Below are positions 39,932 to 48,034 of a stretch of 64,000 nt of DNA, one piece after another; position 1 is the first letter of the stretch, and every line of letters starts with the position of its first letter. The notes under the pieces are model-generated. The model searched no databases. It was not told the origin of the DNA and was given only the letters and a program-made list of their open reading frames with translations. Location: contig JALHOZ010000001.1 in assembly GCA_022842725.1 (NCBI GenBank), positions 275,309 to 339,308 on the forward strand. Direction: 5' to 3'. The position numbers and the translations under genes were made by a program. The DNA is from Saprospiraceae bacterium. GTDB lineage: Bacteria; Bacteroidota; Bacteroidia; Chitinophagales; Saprospiraceae.

Positions 39932-40543
39932 TTACAGGTTTGACTCTATTTGTTTGCTGATGGCCATTAATCCTTTGATTTCGCTGTCTAGTTGTTCCAG
40001 ATAGGCCTGATCATCTGAAAAAAACATAAACCAGGCAATAGAACTGATTGTAACTGCGGTAATAGCATATTGCCAAATTGGTAGGGTATAGCTGCTATCT
40101 TCAATAAGTCTGAAACCCATATAACAAATAATGGGGAAAAAGAGAAGAAAAGCAAATTTGACGGCAGTAAACCGGGTATCCTTAATTAAATATCCGTCAT
40201 ACATATACTGATCAATATTATTTTGATGTTCCTGCAATTGAAATATGGCTTTCTTTAGTTTTTTTGTGGTATAAATATAATATGCTATACCCGCCACTAA
40301 AACGATGGCAAACAAAAATATACCGTTAATGATATGTATCAGGCTCATAACGGCCAGTACAATAATCAACCCGTTTAACATGATCGGATATTCTTTATTA
40401 TCCGTATCTTCTTTCATTTTTAGGATTAATTGTTTTTTTCTCTCCTCAATCCATTGTTCAGAATGGGAAGTATGTTGATGTTCTGAATCGGCAATTAAAT
40501 CCTGTATTCCTTTTGTGGCATCTTCTCTGTACACTGGTTTCAT
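39932..40543 (-). CDS. Hypothetical membrane protein, 203 aa
   Basis: No family was recognised. The first 55 residues are charged and cytoplasmic-looking (DLIADSEHQHTSHSEQWIEERKKQLILKMKEDTD). A hydrophobic pair (MLNGLIIVLAVMSLIHIINGIFLFAIVLVAGIAYYIYTT) is followed by a polar helix of about 30 residues (LKKAIFQLQEHQNNIDQYMYDGYLIKD) and a second hydrophobic pair (FAFLLFFPIICYMGF, WQYAITAVTISSIAWFMFF). The C-terminal helix is again charged. Four membrane segments with both ends inside are predicted. It converges on the DUF4290 gene with a 30-nt gap and has a long leader with repeats upstream. Confidence 0.75.
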   Translation of the reverse strand: MKPVYREDATKGIQDLIADSEHQHTSHSEQWIEERKKQLILKMKEDTDNKEYPIMLNGLIIVLAVMSLIHIINGIFLFAIVLVAGIAYYIYTTKKLKKAIFQLQEHQNNIDQYMYDGYLIKDTRFTAVKFAFLLFFPIICYMGFRLIEDSSYTLPIWQYAITAVTISSIAWFMFFSDDQAYLEQLDSEIKGLMAISKQIESNL

Positions 40544-40938
40544 TTTTATAATTTTAATGGGTTGTATAATTATGAAAATTATTCGTAAATTTTAATAAAA
40601 CGGATAGTTTTGGCAATCAGGAAGGAATTCCTCTTTTGGCAAAACAAAGTCAGGTTGGCAAAATAGGATTGAATTTGCAAATATAACATATATTTATAAT
40701 ATGTAAATGATTCAAAACTATTATTCTTAAAAAATAATTATTTCTTTTTTTCATTGACTCAGTGTATAAAATGAGTTTTTATGTCTACAGGACCAAATGT
40801 AACCGGTTTTACCGGCAAGGTGTAAAATCCTGAAGCTTCTTTTTGAAAAAAATGACATCCATTTGGCCTCATTATTGTTGTAGTGTATGAACAAACGAAT
40901 CATATAAAATCTAAAATACAAAGTAGTAAAAAAATAGT
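40544..40938. other. 395-nt divergent intergenic region
   Basis: No gene is seen. For the minus-strand membrane gene there is a -7 element TATATTTG (40685-40678 on the minus strand) and a leader of about 130 nt. That leader contains three direct copies of TTGGCAA (40610, 40636, 40655). Around 40685-40705 is an imperfect dyad of ACATAT and ATATGT. No confident promoter was found for the plus-strand aldehyde dehydrogenase. Confidence 0.5.
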
Positions 40939-42468
40939 ATGGACACTAAATTTCTTAAAACCTTAGGGTTGAAAAAACAAAATGCAGGAACGTGGACGGG
41001 ACTTAAGTCTTCTGAAAGCAAACAATATATTGTTTCTTATTCGCCGGTTGATGGTAAAAAAATTGGAGAAGTTTCTGTTACTTCCAAAAAGGAATATGAA
41101 AAAGTAGTTGATACAGCATCCAAAGCATTTTTGGCATGGAGAGAAGTACCTGCACCAAAAAGAGGTGAAATCGTCAGACAATATGGTGACGAATTGAGAA
41201 AATACAAAGATGATCTGGGCAAACTGGTCTCCTATGAAATGGGAAAATCCCTGCAGGAAGGTTATGGCGAAGTTCAGGAAATGATAGACATTTGCGATTT
41301 TGCTGTCGGCCTGTCGAGACAATTATACGGCCTGACCATGCACTCTGAAAGACCATTACATCGTATGTACGAACAATGGCATCCGTTGGGAATAGTAGGT
41401 ATTATTTCTGCTTTTAACTTTCCGGTTGCAGTTTGGTCATGGAATGCTATGATCGCGATGGTTTGCGGAGATGTTTGTATTTGGAAAGCAAGTGAAAAAA
41501 CGCCTCTTTGTGCAGTAGCTTGTCAGCAAATATTGCATAAAGTATTGAAAAAGAATAAATTACCTGAAGGAATCAGCAGCATAATTACCGGAGATTACCA
41601 GGTAGGAGAGTGGCTTACCAGCGATAAAAGAGTTCCATTGATATCTGCAACAGGTAGTACAAGGATGGGTAAAATTGTAGGATCAGCAGTTGCTCAACGT
41701 TTGGGCAGAAGCCTCCTTGAATTGGGTGGTAACAATGCCGTCATCGTCACTGAATCTGCAGATTTGAATCTGGTTCTTGTCGGGGCTTTGTTTGGTGCAG
41801 TGGGGACTTGTGGTCAAAGATGTACTACAACCAGGAGATTGATTGTCCATGAAAGTATGTACAACCAGGTTAAAACAAAATTGGTGGCAGCCTATAAACA
41901 ATTAAAAATTGGTAATCCTTTAGACAGTAAAAACCATGTCGGACCATTGATCGACCAAAACGCTGTCGAAGCTTACTTATCTGCTTTAGATGCTGCCAAA
42001 GAGCAAGGAGGTAAAATTCTTGTGCCCGGTGGCGTCCTTTCCGGAAAAGGTTATGAAAGTGGTTGTTACGTAAAACCGGCGATTGTAGAAGCAAACAACG
42101 ATATGGCAATCGTTCAACATGAGACTTTTGCACCTATCTTATATCTGATAAGTTACAAAGGTACTGTTGAAGATGCTATTCATATACAAAATGATGTTCC
42201 TCAGGGCTTGTCATCTGCTATCATGACAACCAATCTGAGAGAAGCAGAGAAATTTTTGTCTTATGCAGGTTCAGACTGTGGTATTGCTAATGTCAATATC
42301 GGAACTTCCGGGGCAGAGATCGGTGGTGCTTTCGGAGGAGAAAAAGAAACCGGAGGAGGTCGCGAATCCGGTTCTGATAGCTGGAAAGCGTATATGAGAC
42401 GTCAAACAAATACGATCAATTACAGCACACAACTTCCTTTGGCTCAGGGAATTAAGTTTGATTTTTAA
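40939..42468 (+). CDS. Aldehyde dehydrogenase, ALDH7 (aminoadipate-semialdehyde) type
   Basis: A 509-aa NAD(P)-dependent aldehyde dehydrogenase without signal peptide. Family motifs are AFNFPVAVWSWNAM and WKASEKTPL for cofactor binding, LLELGGNNAVIV with the general-base Glu, and the nucleophile Cys in GTCGQRCTTTRR. Those last motifs, together with IVQHETFAPILY and GEKETGGGRESGSDSWKAYMRRQT at the end, fit the ALDH7 (antiquitin, piperideine-6-carboxylate dehydrogenase) subgroup better than generic ALDHs. The likely role is oxidation of alpha-aminoadipate semialdehyde in lysine breakdown or of a related aldehyde; substrate is inference. It stands alone and converges on the TPR gene with the two stop codons overlapping (42465-42468). 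Confidence 0.9.
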   Translation: MDTKFLKTLGLKKQNAGTWTGLKSSESKQYIVSYSPVDGKKIGEVSVTSKKEYEKVVDTASKAFLAWREVPAPKRGEIVRQYGDELRKYKDDLGKLVSYEMGKSLQEGYGEVQEMIDICDFAVGLSRQLYGLTMHSERPLHRMYEQWHPLGIVGIISAFNFPVAVWSWNAMIAMVCGDVCIWKASEKTPLCAVACQQILHKVLKKNKLPEGISSIITGDYQVGEWLTSDKRVPLISATGSTRMGKIVGSAVAQRLGRSLLELGGNNAVIVTESADLNLVLVGALFGAVGTCGQRCTTTRRLIVHESMYNQVKTKLVAAYKQLKIGNPLDSKNHVGPLIDQNAVEAYLSALDAAKEQGGKILVPGGVLSGKGYESGCYVKPAIVEANNDMAIVQHETFAPILYLISYKGTVEDAIHIQNDVPQGLSSAIMTTNLREAEKFLSYAGSDCGIANVNIGTSGAEIGGAFGGEKETGGGRESGSDSWKAYMRRQTNTINYSTQLPLAQGIKFDF

Positions 42469-44003
42469 TTTTTTGATTCCATTCTTGCCAAAGCAGTTTT
42501 AGCTTTTTGATGGAGACTGGTACTATATCCTTCCGGATGTAGTACCAGGCATTCCTGATAATATTGTTTTGCGAGTCCAAAGTTCTGCTGCTTTTCGTAC
42601 AAGTGACCAAGACTCAATGCCGAACTGCAAGCATAATATTTAACTCCTGTACTCAAAGAGAGTGCCTTTTTGTAATGTATGATAGCATCTTCATGCATAA
42701 GAAGAGCATCACTGTTTTTAGCAATTCTGTAATAATATTCTTCCTTTTCTTCAGTTGTAAAACGATCCGGACTTACACTTTTAAGTTCTTCCATGGATCG
42801 GGTATAATAACCACCGTCATATAGTAATCTTGACTTAAGTAATACAGGATTTGGCGCACCATCTCGGGATTCTGTCAAAGCCTGACTGTCTTCATCTATT
42901 AAAGACTTTCCGGCTTTTAAAATTTGTTGTTTATAATATCCGGATTTTCCCGGTTTACTACCAAATAATTGTTCGTACCAATAAAGTTTTTGATAGGCTT
43001 CTTTTATATAATGGCGGCCTTTAAAACCATTTACAAATTTCAGAATGTGTTGATTGGCATCTTTATCCAATCTGTAAAGTTTGTATTTTCCTAATAAAAA
43101 ATCCAGGTAAAGGAAGGGAAGTTGTCCGGGTGATTTATGGCGCTCCTCCAAAATTTTGATGGCATCATTGTTTTTTCCGGACTTTTGAGTAATCGTAGCT
43201 GTTAAAAAAATAAGAAGCGGGCTTTGAGATTCATTAAGTTTATATTTTTGGATGACCGTATAAGCCAGCTCCTTTTCCTGTTTTGTATAAAACAGGATGT
43301 ATATGTAAATAGCCAGAATCTCGTCTTTAAATAAAGGATAGTTATGGATACGGTTGACCAGAACTTCAATTTCTTTAGTGCCCTGACTTACAGACCCTTT
43401 TATGCCGGATAATTTTTGCACCCATGCCGGCAAACTTTGAGCCAATGCATGAATAATGCTGAGGCTTTTATAATTTTCATGAAATTCGGGAAACCGTTTT
43501 GTGTTTTCTTCCAGTAATTGATAGGCTTCATATACATCATAGGCTGCTTTTGTTTTTTCATTAAATTTTAAATGAATGGTAGCCCATTGTAATAAAATTT
43601 CTGCCTGACAAAACCTGTAATAGGGTGATGTCGGATCACCTTTTTTAATATTTTCCAATAATGTTTTTTTTCTCTTGAGTGCCCGGTCATATTGCGTCTG
43701 CTCCTCCTGTATAAAAAGCGTAAAAAACCATGTATAACTTTCAAGGAAATCATACATTTTGTTTCCGGGTTCTGCCAGCCTTCTTTCGTGCAAATCTTGT
43801 GCTACTTCTTTGATTTGCAGGTTCAGCGTTTTTTTCTGAATTGCAAGAACATGTTGATTGATATGAAAATATAGTTTTTTAGGAACATGGGCAGTATTTT
43901 TAACCCCACCATTCACAACAGATACCGGACTCAAAAAACAAGTCAAAAGTATAAAATGCACCCAACTCCCCTTTAAATGAATATTCAGGGATTGGAAAAA
44001 CAT
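42465..44003 (-). CDS. Secreted TPR-type protein, 512 aa
   Basis: The N-terminus has a membrane-targeting stretch (WVHFILLTCFLSPVSVVNG), so the protein is probably exported to the periplasm. The rest is all-helical with TPR-like pairs: QAEILLQWATIHLKFNEKTKAAYDVYEAYQLLEE near 160, and the clear C-terminal repeats YYYRIAKNSDALLMHEDAIIHYKKALSLS and ALSLGHLYEKQQNFGLAKQYYQECLVLHP. No catalytic domain is seen. It is the last gene of a tight minus-strand operon, 19 nt after the zinc-ribbon gene. A scaffold role is likely but nothing points to a partner. Confidence 0.8.
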   Translation of the reverse strand: MFFQSLNIHLKGSWVHFILLTCFLSPVSVVNGGVKNTAHVPKKLYFHINQHVLAIQKKTLNLQIKEVAQDLHERRLAEPGNKMYDFLESYTWFFTLFIQEEQTQYDRALKRKKTLLENIKKGDPTSPYYRFCQAEILLQWATIHLKFNEKTKAAYDVYEAYQLLEENTKRFPEFHENYKSLSIIHALAQSLPAWVQKLSGIKGSVSQGTKEIEVLVNRIHNYPLFKDEILAIYIYILFYTKQEKELAYTVIQKYKLNESQSPLLIFLTATITQKSGKNNDAIKILEERHKSPGQLPFLYLDFLLGKYKLYRLDKDANQHILKFVNGFKGRHYIKEAYQKLYWYEQLFGSKPGKSGYYKQQILKAGKSLIDEDSQALTESRDGAPNPVLLKSRLLYDGGYYTRSMEELKSVSPDRFTTEEKEEYYYRIAKNSDALLMHEDAIIHYKKALSLSTGVKYYACSSALSLGHLYEKQQNFGLAKQYYQECLVLHPEGYSTSLHQKAKTALARMESKN

Positions 44004-44022
44004 AAAAATGAGCTTTTTAGGA

Positions 44023-44775
44023 TTATTCTCCCGGTGACTCCGTCAATGTATCCGGAACAAGTACCCTTCCGCAGTGTTCGCAGGCTACGATTTTTCTCAT
44101 CATACCAACTTCAATTTGTAGCTGAGGTGGTATTCTGTTAAAACATCCTCCGCAGGCACCTCTGTTGATACTGACGACAGCCAAACCATTTCTGTACGTC
44201 TTACGAATCTTTTCGTAAGATTTTAATAACCTTTCGTCAATATCTTTTTTGGCTTTATCAGAATCTTTACCAAGTTTTGCTTCTTCTTTTTCTGTTTTTT
44301 CAATGATTTTGGAAAGTTCTACCTTTTTGTTTTCCAAATCTTTTTGACGACTGTTCAGTTTGACCTGTATGACGTCCATAGCTTCAATTTTTGACTCTTT
44401 AATGGCTGAAGTTTCCTTCATTTTTTTCTGAGAAAGCTGAATCTCCAGTTTTTGAAGTTCTATTTCTTTTGTCAGAGCTTCAAACTCCCTGTTGTTTTTA
44501 ACATTATCCAACTGCTTTTGATATTTTTCAATCAATGCCTCAGATTGTTTAATATTTGCCTGATGATTACCAATTTCACGTTCCTGGTCAGCTATCGTAT
44601 TTTCAAGCTTTTTAATTCTTGTCTGCAAACCGGTTAATTCATCTTCCAGGTCACTTACTTCAATAGGAAGTTCGCCTTTTAAGACTGAAATTTCATTTAA
44701 TTTTGAATCAACGTGTTGTAGTGAATAAAGCGCTAAAAGTTTTTCTTGAATGGTTTGATCTTTTACTGCTGCCAT
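44023..44775 (-). CDS. Coiled-coil protein with C4-type zinc ribbon
   Basis: A 250-aa protein of the family typified by Chlamydia CT398 (zf-RING_7). Residues about 35-190 are a long coiled coil rich in Lys, Glu and Leu (TRIKKLENTIADQEREIGNHQANIKQSEALIEKYQKQL). The C-terminus has four zinc-binding cysteines in GACGGCFNRIPPQ and ACEHCGRVLVPD. Family members are proposed to act in secretion or RNA-related processes, but no function is fixed. In Bacteroidota it is recalled as a standing neighbour of the Nif3-like gene, which here lies 15 nt upstream. Confidence 0.92.
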   Translation of the reverse strand: MAAVKDQTIQEKLLALYSLQHVDSKLNEISVLKGELPIEVSDLEDELTGLQTRIKKLENTIADQEREIGNHQANIKQSEALIEKYQKQLDNVKNNREFEALTKEIELQKLEIQLSQKKMKETSAIKESKIEAMDVIQVKLNSRQKDLENKKVELSKIIEKTEKEEAKLGKDSDKAKKDIDERLLKSYEKIRKTYRNGLAVVSINRGACGGCFNRIPPQLQIEVGMMRKIVACEHCGRVLVPDTLTESPGE

Positions 44776-44790
44776 GATAAAAATATTATA

Positions 44791-45594
44791 TTAAAGATAA
44801 TGAACAGGGTTCGTTATATGTTTTGTGAAACGGACTGCAAAGGTACTAAATTTATTTTGTAATAAACCAAAAAGTAGGTCAATTGTATATTTTTCACTCT
44901 CAAAATGTCCGATATCAACTATGATTATTTGGTTATTGGCTTCAAAGAACTCATGATATTTAAAATCAGATGAAATAAAAACATCTGCCTGTACCGAAAT
45001 AGCAGCTTTGGTAAGAAAACTTCCTGATCCGCCACATAGCGCAATTTTTGATACCGTTGGTTTTATTATTTCTGTATGTTTAATCCATTGAAGTTCCATT
45101 TTTGACTTCAGGTGATTAAAAAAATCTTTAATAGGCATAGGTTCCGGTAGCCAGCCATACATTCCTGCACCGATAGCCTCAAGGTTATTACCTGTTTCAT
45201 TTTTTTTAGGCGCAAGGATATTGATTTCCTGTAATCCGATTTGTTCGCAGAATTTAGTATTCACACCATAAAAAAAGGCATTATCCAAATTGGTATGGAT
45301 AGCAAAAATGGCTATATCGTTTTTTATTGCTTTAATGATTACTTTTTCGACATAATGAGCACCTGTTATTTTTTTTAGTCCGCTGAAAATGATCGGATGA
45401 TGAGCAATGATGAGATTACATCCTGAATGAATGGCTTCATCAATGATGTTTTCTGTAGAATCCAAACAAACCAATATTCCCTGAACAGGCCAATCCGGAT
45501 TTCCGGTAATCAACCCGGCATTATCATAACCTTCCTGCCAATTTTGTGGAGCTATTGAATCTAAAAATGAAATGACTTCATTGATTTTTATCAT
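44791..45594 (-). CDS. Nif3-like dinuclear metal-centre protein (DUF34), short form
   Basis: A 267-aa cytoplasmic protein. Metal-ligand motifs are IIAHHPIIFSGLK (two His), AIHTNLDNA (His and Asp) and DIGHFESEKY (His and Glu). QEGYDNAGLITG at the start and CGGSGSF in the middle are typical. The family forms hexamers and has been linked to GTP cyclohydrolase-like or phosphatase activities without a settled role. Many Bacteroidota members are near 365 aa because of an inserted PII-like domain; this one lacks that insert and matches the length of E. coli YbgI. It lies in the middle of a tight operon with 15-nt gaps on both sides. Confidence 0.92.
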   Translation of the reverse strand: MIKINEVISFLDSIAPQNWQEGYDNAGLITGNPDWPVQGILVCLDSTENIIDEAIHSGCNLIIAHHPIIFSGLKKITGAHYVEKVIIKAIKNDIAIFAIHTNLDNAFFYGVNTKFCEQIGLQEINILAPKKNETGNNLEAIGAGMYGWLPEPMPIKDFFNHLKSKMELQWIKHTEIIKPTVSKIALCGGSGSFLTKAAISVQADVFISSDFKYHEFFEANNQIIIVDIGHFESEKYTIDLLFGLLQNKFSTFAVRFTKHITNPVHYL

Positions 45595-45609
45595 GTTGTT
45601 TTTAATAAA

Positions 45610-46122
45610 TTAACTTTGATTTTTCAATTTCTGTTCTATGCCGGTTGTTGAATAATTTGGTATCAGTGACAGGGTTTTTACTTTTCCTCCATGCATAAGT
45701 ACAAAATCAGCACCTACAATTTCTGATATGGGATAATCTCCACCTTTAACCAGGATATCGGGTTTGATTTCCTTAATTAAATTCAAAGGGGTATCTTCTT
45801 CAAAAAGGATTAATGCATCTACGGATTCCAGGGCTGCCATCACCTGAAGTCTTGCACTTTGATGATTAATGGGCCGATTAGGACCTTTTAGGTTACGAAC
45901 TGAAGAGTCCGTATTAATTCCTACCACTAAAAAGTCACCTTCATTTTTAGCTTCTTCGAGGTAGGTAACGTGACCTACATGGATGATGTCAAAACAGCCA
46001 TTGGTAAAAACCACCTTTTTGCCTTCGGACTGTATTAATCTGATAGTTTCAGAAAGTGTGTATATGTCTAAAAATATTTTCTTTTTAGAATCAAGCACGG
46101 TTGTAAATATATTTTTGAACAA
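45610..46122 (-). CDS. rfaE2: D-glycero-beta-D-manno-heptose 1-phosphate adenylyltransferase
   Basis: A 170-aa nucleotidyltransferase equal to the C-terminal half of E. coli HldE. The signature FTNGCFDIIHVGHVTYLEEAK gives the HxGH nucleotide-binding motif, and VGINTDSSVRNLKGPNRPI, DILVKGGDYPISEIVG and LSLIPNYSTTGIEQKL complete the family pattern. It transfers AMP to heptose-1-phosphate for ADP-heptose synthesis in lipopolysaccharide core assembly. The start given is TTG; the GTG nine codons in would also leave the domain intact, and there is no in-frame ATG upstream. It heads the operon with nif3-like, zinc-ribbon and TPR genes, although its function is unrelated to theirs. Confidence 0.92.
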   Translation of the reverse strand: MFKNIFTTVLDSKKKIFLDIYTLSETIRLIQSEGKKVVFTNGCFDIIHVGHVTYLEEAKNEGDFLVVGINTDSSVRNLKGPNRPINHQSARLQVMAALESVDALILFEEDTPLNLIKEIKPDILVKGGDYPISEIVGADFVLMHGGKVKTLSLIPNYSTTGIEQKLKNQS

Positions 46123-46132
46123 AAATGATAAA

Positions 46133-46170
46133 AAAAAAGGTAGCCCGTATCAATACGAGCTACCTTTTTT
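46133..46170 (-). terminator. Intrinsic terminator of the OmpA-family gene
   Basis: AAAAAAGGTAGC (46133-46144) pairs with GCTACCTTTTTT (46159-46170), and the interior CGTA/TACG extends the stem. The A tract at 46132-46138 becomes the U run for the minus-strand OmpA gene. It is roughly symmetrical and could also act on plus-strand transcripts. Confidence 0.88.
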
Positions 46171-46186
46171 AAATTATTAGGACAGA

Positions 46187-47959
46187 TTAATAACCTGCAT
46201 TTTTATTACCAATAAACTTGGAAGTTTTAGTTGATTTTGAAGTACCTGACTTCTCCATGGAAGAACTGTTTACTTCCGGTGCAGTCATTTCCTGATCACC
46301 CGGCTCACAAAGTCTGAACTCAACTCTTCTGTTCATGTAATGTTCTTTTTCTTTTGAGCCCGGAGTTAAAGGTTTTTCTTTACCACCATACATCAATTTG
46401 AATCTTGATCTGTCAATTCCGTAAGTGCTTGTCAGATAATTTACTGCATTTTCAGCTCTTCTGTAAGATAAACCCTGGTTATAAGCGTTTGAACTTCTTA
46501 CATCTGTATGACCAACAACAGCTACACAAACATCAGGACACATTTTTAAAACATTAGCTACGTGATGTAAATGTCCGTAAAACTCAGGTTTGATTTTGTC
46601 TTTGTCCAGATCAAAATGAATCATAGGTAAAAACCATTTACCACAATCACTTTTTCCTGCCATTTTCATGTCAATAGACTTGTTGACATCTTCCATCGTG
46701 ATACAACATTTAACGTCTGCTACACCGTCGCTATTTACAACGTATCCCGGTGGAGAATATGGTTCTTTGTCTTTGTAATCTGCGATTCCGTCACCGTCAC
46801 TATCCAATGCAATACCTCTGGTGTCTACAGGTGCGCCGGCCGGTGTATTATTTTCCTGATCCAACATATCAATAACCCCATCACCATCTGTATCGGTAAG
46901 GTCAAGTACAGGTCTTTGTTTCAGGTCTGCGATATCGTTCATACCGGCATCCAAAGGATTTAACCAGTAAAGAGGTTCTGTTTTTTTGTTGAAATTACCC
47001 AAATTGATACCCAATCTTATATTGGTGTAATGGCCCATATCTACATTATTGGTTGCATCAAGTGCTGTTCTGAAATGAATTCCATCCAGATAATCATTGT
47101 CAGAAGCCATAACCTGATGCTCAATACCAATATTAATTCTTTTATTGATTTTTCTGGATATACCCATACTTGCGATAAAAACAACATGGACGTTAGTTTC
47201 ATCTCCCAATCTGAAAATTCCTTGTTTTTTGAATCCCGGTGTTTCGTATTCACCATCATAAAGATCTCTGATATTGCTAACAATAGCCCTTCTACCTGCT
47301 TTAGTGTCAAAGTTTTCATTGCCTACAACTCCGGAAACATCATATGGCTGACCATTGCCAGCAAATAAGTCCAAAGAAACTTTGTGAGTTGATAAACCGG
47401 TACCGATGGCTGTATACCAATTCCATTTATTTCTTTCTTTGTGGAACAATAAATTTCCGATATTGATAACTGCCTGCAGGGATAAATACCCGTATTGAGT
47501 CCTGTAGCTTGGGTGCCAACCTGCTCCTGCTGATTTATACTGTTCGTAATAATTCCAGTTATTAGGAGCGCCTGATGCTTCCACCAAACCACCTCCAAAA
47601 TTTGGAGTATACCACGCTTGCGGATCAATACCTTTGGCCTGACCGTAAAAAAAGTCTCCTCTGACAGAAAATACATAATGAATGGCTTTTCTTATGTGAA
47701 GGCCAAGACCATACCCACCCGGAACTCTAGTATCTACATCGCCATCAATAAAATAGTGACCCAGGTGAACACCTAATTCCCAGGCATCTTTTGGTTTGGC
47801 AGAATATTTGCCCTGTCCCATTTTCCAGTTTTTATTCTGTTCGGGATTTACAGTCATTTCGTCTGTAATATTTGCTTTTGTCCATGTGTCATCCTGAGCA
47901 TATCCAATTACGGATAATGATAGGGACACGAAAAATGTGTAAAAAAGTTTACGCAACAT
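46187..47959 (-). CDS. OmpA-family outer membrane protein with calcium-type repeats
   Basis: A 590-aa protein with a signal peptide ending FVSLSLSVIGYAQ. Residues about 60-370 form a beta-barrel-like region (WELGVHLGHYFIDGDVDTRVPGGYGLGLHI, YGYLSLQAVINIGN, VFIASMGISRKI). Next come thrombospondin type 3-like Asp-rich motifs (DLTDTDGDGVIDMLDQE, ALDSDGDGIADYKDKEPYSPPG). The C-terminus is an OmpA peptidoglycan-binding domain (FDLDKDKIKPEFYGHL, VAVVGHTDVRSSNAYNQGLSYRRAENAVNYL, NRRVEFRLCEPGDQ). It should link the outer membrane to the cell wall. A TAnnTTTG-type element (TATTTTTG, 48002-47995 on the minus strand) lies 35 nt before the start and a strong terminator follows, so it is a single-gene unit. 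Confidence 0.93.
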   Translation of the reverse strand: MLRKLFYTFFVSLSLSVIGYAQDDTWTKANITDEMTVNPEQNKNWKMGQGKYSAKPKDAWELGVHLGHYFIDGDVDTRVPGGYGLGLHIRKAIHYVFSVRGDFFYGQAKGIDPQAWYTPNFGGGLVEASGAPNNWNYYEQYKSAGAGWHPSYRTQYGYLSLQAVINIGNLLFHKERNKWNWYTAIGTGLSTHKVSLDLFAGNGQPYDVSGVVGNENFDTKAGRRAIVSNIRDLYDGEYETPGFKKQGIFRLGDETNVHVVFIASMGISRKINKRINIGIEHQVMASDNDYLDGIHFRTALDATNNVDMGHYTNIRLGINLGNFNKKTEPLYWLNPLDAGMNDIADLKQRPVLDLTDTDGDGVIDMLDQENNTPAGAPVDTRGIALDSDGDGIADYKDKEPYSPPGYVVNSDGVADVKCCITMEDVNKSIDMKMAGKSDCGKWFLPMIHFDLDKDKIKPEFYGHLHHVANVLKMCPDVCVAVVGHTDVRSSNAYNQGLSYRRAENAVNYLTSTYGIDRSRFKLMYGGKEKPLTPGSKEKEHYMNRRVEFRLCEPGDQEMTAPEVNSSSMEKSGTSKSTKTSKFIGNKNAGY

Positions 47960-47994
47960 AGATTTAATTTTACTGTGATATATATATATAAGGA

Positions 47995-48002
47995 CAAAAA
48001 TA
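47995..48002 (-). promoter_or_regulatory. Promoter -7 element of the OmpA-family gene
   Basis: Read on the minus strand the sequence is TATTTTTG, matching TAnnTTTG, 35 nt before the start codon at 47959. Confidence 0.5.
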
Positions 48003-48034
48003 GCCCTAATTATTTAATTTTGTTAAGTTTTATG

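Noticed and set aside
45983-46180. 65-aa plus-strand ORF over the hldE-type gene and the terminator
   Set aside because: It runs antisense through a well-supported gene and across a terminator hairpin.
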